Below, one piece after another: positions 5,841-7,986 of a DNA stretch of 7,986 nucleotides. Origin of the DNA: Deltaproteobacteria bacterium (GTDB taxonomy: Bacteria > Desulfobacterota > DSM-4660 > Desulfatiglandales > HGW-15); NCBI GenBank assembly GCA_019308525.1, contig JAFDIC010000168.1, positions 1 to 7,986 on the forward strand. The letters run 5' to 3'. A program made the translations under genes and the position numbers. The notes under the pieces were generated by a model. It ran no database searches, was not told the DNA's origin, and saw only the letters and a list, made by a program, of their open reading frames with translations. Position 1 is the first letter of the stretch, and each line of letters opens with the position of its first letter.

Positions 5841-6482
5841 TTATGGTGGTGCCCCTGTGGCTCGCTCTTCTTCATCGCTCTCACTGCTCTTGTTTAGTTG
5901 AAAACGCATCATCTCCCCTGCCATTGCCTTCAGGCTATTACCGTGTTCCAATAATAATCGTTTCTCTTCGCTGTCGAGGTTTTTCTTGGTCAGGGTCTTT
6001 TCAAGGGCCTCTATCGATACCATCCCCTTGCGAAGGCATTCGGACAACATCTCCAGTCGTTCCTGAAGCCCATCCAGCATCTTGTTGAATGCCTTTTCCT
6101 CCTCATGGAGGTAGTCCTTTTTCCTCAGTTTCAACCTGAAACCCAGGTCGCCCTCGCCAACACTGGCGAACGCCTGCTTGAAACGGTAAAGGGGCCCGGC
6201 GATTCGAAGGAATACACGGAAGGAATGGATTGCAAGCAGGCACACGAGGGCCAGCACCGCAGGCCATATCCTGAAATGGAGCGCAAGCATCCTGTCAGCG
6301 GCCTTGGCACGGAGTTCCAGGCTCAGATCTTCATTCATTATGTCCAAAATGTCAGGGACGAACAGGACGACACCGATGAATAAAACTATGATCATCCCGT
6401 ATACGAAGACAAGCGCCAGAAACTTGTACTGGAGCGACTTGTCCACGATCGGGTATAGCCGACGTCTTTTTCTACCCCCCAT
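5841..6482 (-). CDS. Inner-membrane HAMP-domain protein of unknown function
   Basis: The 213-residue protein starts with a basic cytoplasmic stretch (GGRKRRR, 2-8), has a transmembrane helix (about 21-42), a short extracytoplasmic loop of roughly 28 residues, a second helix (about 72-92), and then a HAMP domain (about 93-147) with the hallmark proline in GPLYRFK (P97) and VGEGDL. The C-terminal region (about 130-190) is rich in Glu, Lys and Leu and probably forms a coiled coil. There is no histidine-kinase, GGDEF or methyl-accepting domain, so the protein resembles a sensor truncated after the signal-relay unit. The start ATG has AGGAGG (6487-6492) 4 nt upstream; an in-frame GTG at 6503 is less likely because that Shine-Dalgarno would lie inside the gene. 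It is first in an apparent two-gene unit with the pseudopilin and is preceded by a strong promoter. Function not known; it may influence pseudopilin assembly or report on the envelope. Confidence 0.8.
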   Translation of the reverse strand: MGGRKRRRLYPIVDKSLQYKFLALVFVYGMIIVLFIGVVLFVPDILDIMNEDLSLELRAKAADRMLALHFRIWPAVLALVCLLAIHSFRVFLRIAGPLYRFKQAFASVGEGDLGFRLKLRKKDYLHEEEKAFNKMLDGLQERLEMLSECLRKGMVSIEALEKTLTKKNLDSEEKRLLLEHGNSLKAMAGEMMRFQLNKSSESDEEERATGAPP

Positions 6483-6486
6483 GGAT

Positions 6487-6492
6487 CCTCCT
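6487..6492 (-). promoter_or_regulatory. Shine-Dalgarno site fixing the HAMP-protein start
   Basis: AGGAGG on the minus strand lies 4 nt before the ATG at 6480-6482. It rules against the in-frame upstream GTG at 6501-6503, for which the site would be inside the coding region. Confidence 0.8.
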
Positions 6493-6616
6493 CTCTGAAT
6501 CACCCCGTTTTTGCCCTGCTCACCCCTTTAATCCAAACCGGCTCTCAAGGAAAATCAGGTAGCCTCACCGACCATTCCTTGACATCCCCTGAACCCATTG
6601 ACACTCAAATAGATTA

Positions 6617-6645
6617 ACTATAGCAAATGATTGGCAATTCGTCAA
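6617..6645 (-). promoter_or_regulatory. Strong sigma-70-type promoter for the HAMP-protein/pseudopilin pair
   Basis: On the minus strand, TTGACG (-35, plus coordinates 6640-6645; 5/6) and TATAGT (-10, 6617-6622; 5/6) are separated by exactly 17 nt. Transcription would start near 6610, leaving a leader of about 128 nt. It lies in the 222-bp gap after the amidohydrolase gene, so the pair need not depend on upstream transcription. This is the best promoter match in the window. Confidence 0.65.
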
Positions 6646-6704
6646 TACTTAGACCACCCTTCCGGCGAGGAGCCGCCCCCGCGTCTGCCTGAAACAGCTC
6701 CGAG

Positions 6705-7559
6705 CTATACTCTCCCCCCACCCAACTTCAGCAGGCTTGCAGCATTCTTCCAGGTTATGGTCGCCACTGCCCTGGAAGAAAGACGGGCCTCTCTCATTTC
6801 CTCCAAATACCGGTGCGGCCTGATCAGGGGATAATCAGAGCCGAACAGGACCTTTTCTGGGCCTACAATATCTCCTGCCACCCTGTATATATCAGGCCTG
6901 TAGAGGTAAGGGGATGCTGCGGTATCAAACCAGGTATTTGCCAGGGCCTCTCCGACCTCCCTTTTCATGAGGGCGAAAAAGAGGAGGCCCCCTCCCCAAT
7001 GGGCCAGGACGATCTTGTTTGAGGGGTAGGTCTTTACGAAACGGTAGAGACACCCCAGGTCCATACTGCTTTTGCCCCTGTACTGATGTCCCACGGGTTC
7101 ATTTGCGTGCAGCATGAACGGTACGTCCCGGTCTCGACACAGATGCATGCATTCTTCCATTGCAGCAATATGCTCAGGACGGAAAGGAAGATGGTAGATC
7201 CCTATTTCCCCGACACCTGAAAGACCCGACAGTAGGCACCTTTCCGTCTCAATGGCAGCCCTTGGTGAGATGGGAGAAAAACAACAGAACCCCATAAGCC
7301 TGTCAGGGTGCCTATGGACCGATTCCAATATGTAATCGTTGTGCCTCCTGAAGCGATCTTCCTTTTCCCAGGGAAAGCCAAAGACTACAGCCTTGTCAAT
7401 TCCGTCTTCGTCCATGACCCTCAGAAGCTCTTCCACCGCGACCATTTCGGCCTTAGGGTCATCATAGAGCCATCTAAATCCAGGCTCTTCAGAGAAAAGG
7501 GCGTGCCTGTTCTCTGTGAAACCGGGAGGAAATATATGGACATGAAAATCAATGATCAT
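6705..7559 (-). CDS. Metal-dependent amidohydrolase (Amidohydro_2 family, TIM barrel)
   Basis: The 284-residue protein has the metal-ligand set of the Amidohydro_2 family (PF04909): DFHVH with H6 and H8 at the very N-terminus, GEIGI with E118, LHANE with H151, LAHWGG with H187, and FGSDYPL with D242. The C-terminal NAASLL (272-277) is the usual family ending. These residues would hold one divalent metal, usually zinc or manganese, at the mouth of a TIM barrel. Members hydrolyse C-N or C-C bonds or decarboxylate (ACMSD-type); the substrate cannot be read from the sequence. The length is normal, and there is no signal peptide, so the enzyme is cytoplasmic. The ATG has GAGGA (7566-7570, complement) 6 nt upstream. 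It lies 155 nt downstream of priA on the same strand and may be read from the priA transcript; I see no clear promoter or terminator in that gap. Confidence 0.88.
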   Translation of the reverse strand: MIIDFHVHIFPPGFTENRHALFSEEPGFRWLYDDPKAEMVAVEELLRVMDEDGIDKAVVFGFPWEKEDRFRRHNDYILESVHRHPDRLMGFCCFSPISPRAAIETERCLLSGLSGVGEIGIYHLPFRPEHIAAMEECMHLCRDRDVPFMLHANEPVGHQYRGKSSMDLGCLYRFVKTYPSNKIVLAHWGGGLLFFALMKREVGEALANTWFDTAASPYLYRPDIYRVAGDIVGPEKVLFGSDYPLIRPHRYLEEMREARLSSRAVATITWKNAASLLKLGGGRV

Positions 7560-7714
7560 CAGAGATCCTCTGTTACGCCAATTCAGGTGATGTCACAGGG
7601 GACAGGAGCAGGGTCGTGGGATATCTCTCTGCCGCGGTTTACAGGCCCACAATCCCGGAAACCCCTTGACACATCTTTACCCAGTCCGGCTCTGGTTCCT
7701 GAGGGACATGACTT

Positions 7715-7986
7715 TCACATCATATGGTACGGGTCCACGTCAATAACCATGCTCACACCCCTTCCCCTCAAGAGCTTCCGGGAGGCCAGCTCCACCCCCT
7801 GAAGCAAATGGTTTCGCAGGCCAGGATCCTTTGATTTTATGAGGATCTGCCATCTGTACTTGCCCTTCAGCCTTGTAAGGGGGGATTCAGCGGGTCCCAG
7901 TACCTGGACCTCATTCCTTCTCTTCGGCCATTTCCTTAGGATTTGCGCCAGCTCATCGTTGACAAGGTATGCCGTCCTCTCGGTAA
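7715..7986 (-). CDS. priA: Primosomal protein N' PriA (replication-restart helicase), C-terminal end
   Basis: The frame is open to the right edge and ends at TGA (7715-7717), showing the last 89 residues. These match the C-terminal domain of PriA, the superfamily 2 helicase that recognises stalled forks and loads the replicative helicase. Recognisable pieces are VLGPAESPLTRLKGKYRWQI and the terminal IDVDPYHM; both correspond to strongly conserved PriA signatures (VLGPAPAPLxRLRGxYRWQ and the IDVDPxxxL ending). The DNA-binding domain, helicase lobes and zinc-binding cysteines would lie beyond the window. The C-terminus is intact and ends where the family usually ends. An overlapping plus-strand open frame (7308-7802) is a shadow. 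Confidence 0.92.
   Translation of the reverse strand, partial: TERTAYLVNDELAQILRKWPKRRNEVQVLGPAESPLTRLKGKYRWQILIKSKDPGLRNHLLQGVELASRKLLRGRGVSMVIDVDPYHMM

Noticed and set aside
5191..6511. Shared 11-mer CACCCCGTTTT at 5191-5201 and 6501-6511
   Set aside because: A single short match in unrelated contexts (hairpin loop versus 5' leader); most likely chance.
6598..6624. Plus-strand promoter TTGACA-15-TATAGC in the gap before the amidohydrolase end
   Set aside because: The 15-nt spacing is short and no plus-strand gene follows; the minus-strand promoter at the same place is better and has genes to serve.
7308..7802. 164-codon plus-strand frame near the right end
   Set aside because: It covers the amidohydrolase N-terminus and the PriA C-terminus, both clearly coded on the minus strand.
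1..7986. CRISPR arrays, insertion sequences, tRNA or rRNA genes, phage attachment sites
   Set aside because: Looked for by eye on both strands; no regularly spaced repeats, transposase-like protein, terminal repeats or RNA-gene signatures were seen.

Overview
The window looks like chromosomal DNA of an anaerobic bacterium, most plausibly of the Desulfobacterota ('deltaproteobacterial') or a physiologically similar lineage. This rests on the gene mix: a MetV-type protein of Wood-Ljungdahl C1 metabolism coupled to two iron-sulfur proteins, a HAMP-protein/pseudopilin pair, a RecD2 helicase, and moderately GC-rich coding sequence with clear Shine-Dalgarno sites. The assignment is an inference from gene content; there is no rRNA or other phylogenetic marker to confirm it.

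Layout, left to right. (1) The C-terminal part of the ribosome-assembly GTPase Der (plus strand, cut by the window edge). (2) Convergent to it, a complete RecD2 helicase (minus strand). A 69-bp convergent gap between them holds an inverted repeat. (3) A 485-bp gene-free region with divergent promoters: one facing recD2, and one (TTGACA-17-TAAATT) facing the next operon, with an inverted repeat just upstream that could be an operator. (4) A three-gene plus-strand operon: a four-cluster ferredoxin of the CooF/HycB type, a two-cluster ferredoxin with an extra C-x2-C...C-x2-H site, and MetV. The last two genes overlap by ATGA. (5) A short convergent gap with hairpins. (6) A minus-strand pair, a two-TM HAMP-domain membrane protein followed by a GspG-like pseudopilin, behind a strong sigma-70-type promoter. 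(7) A minus-strand amidohydrolase of the TIM-barrel Amidohydro_2 family. (8) The last 89 codons of the replication-restart helicase PriA (minus strand, cut by the window edge).

How the genes work together. Der, RecD2 and PriA are housekeeping genes for ribosome assembly and DNA maintenance; they lie close together but are not one operon. The functional cluster is the ferredoxin-ferredoxin-MetV operon. It looks like a cytoplasmic electron-transfer module built from at least six predicted [4Fe-4S] clusters plus the MetV cysteine sites, feeding or drawing electrons at the methylene-tetrahydrofolate reductase step. The catalytic subunit MetF, usually MetV's partner, is not in the window. The HAMP/pseudopilin pair is a second small unit without the rest of a type II secretion or type IV pilus system nearby.

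I see no mobile element, CRISPR array, tRNA or rRNA. The items most worth following up are the MetF-less metV operon, the HAMP/pseudopilin pair, and the inverted repeat in front of the ferredoxin promoter.
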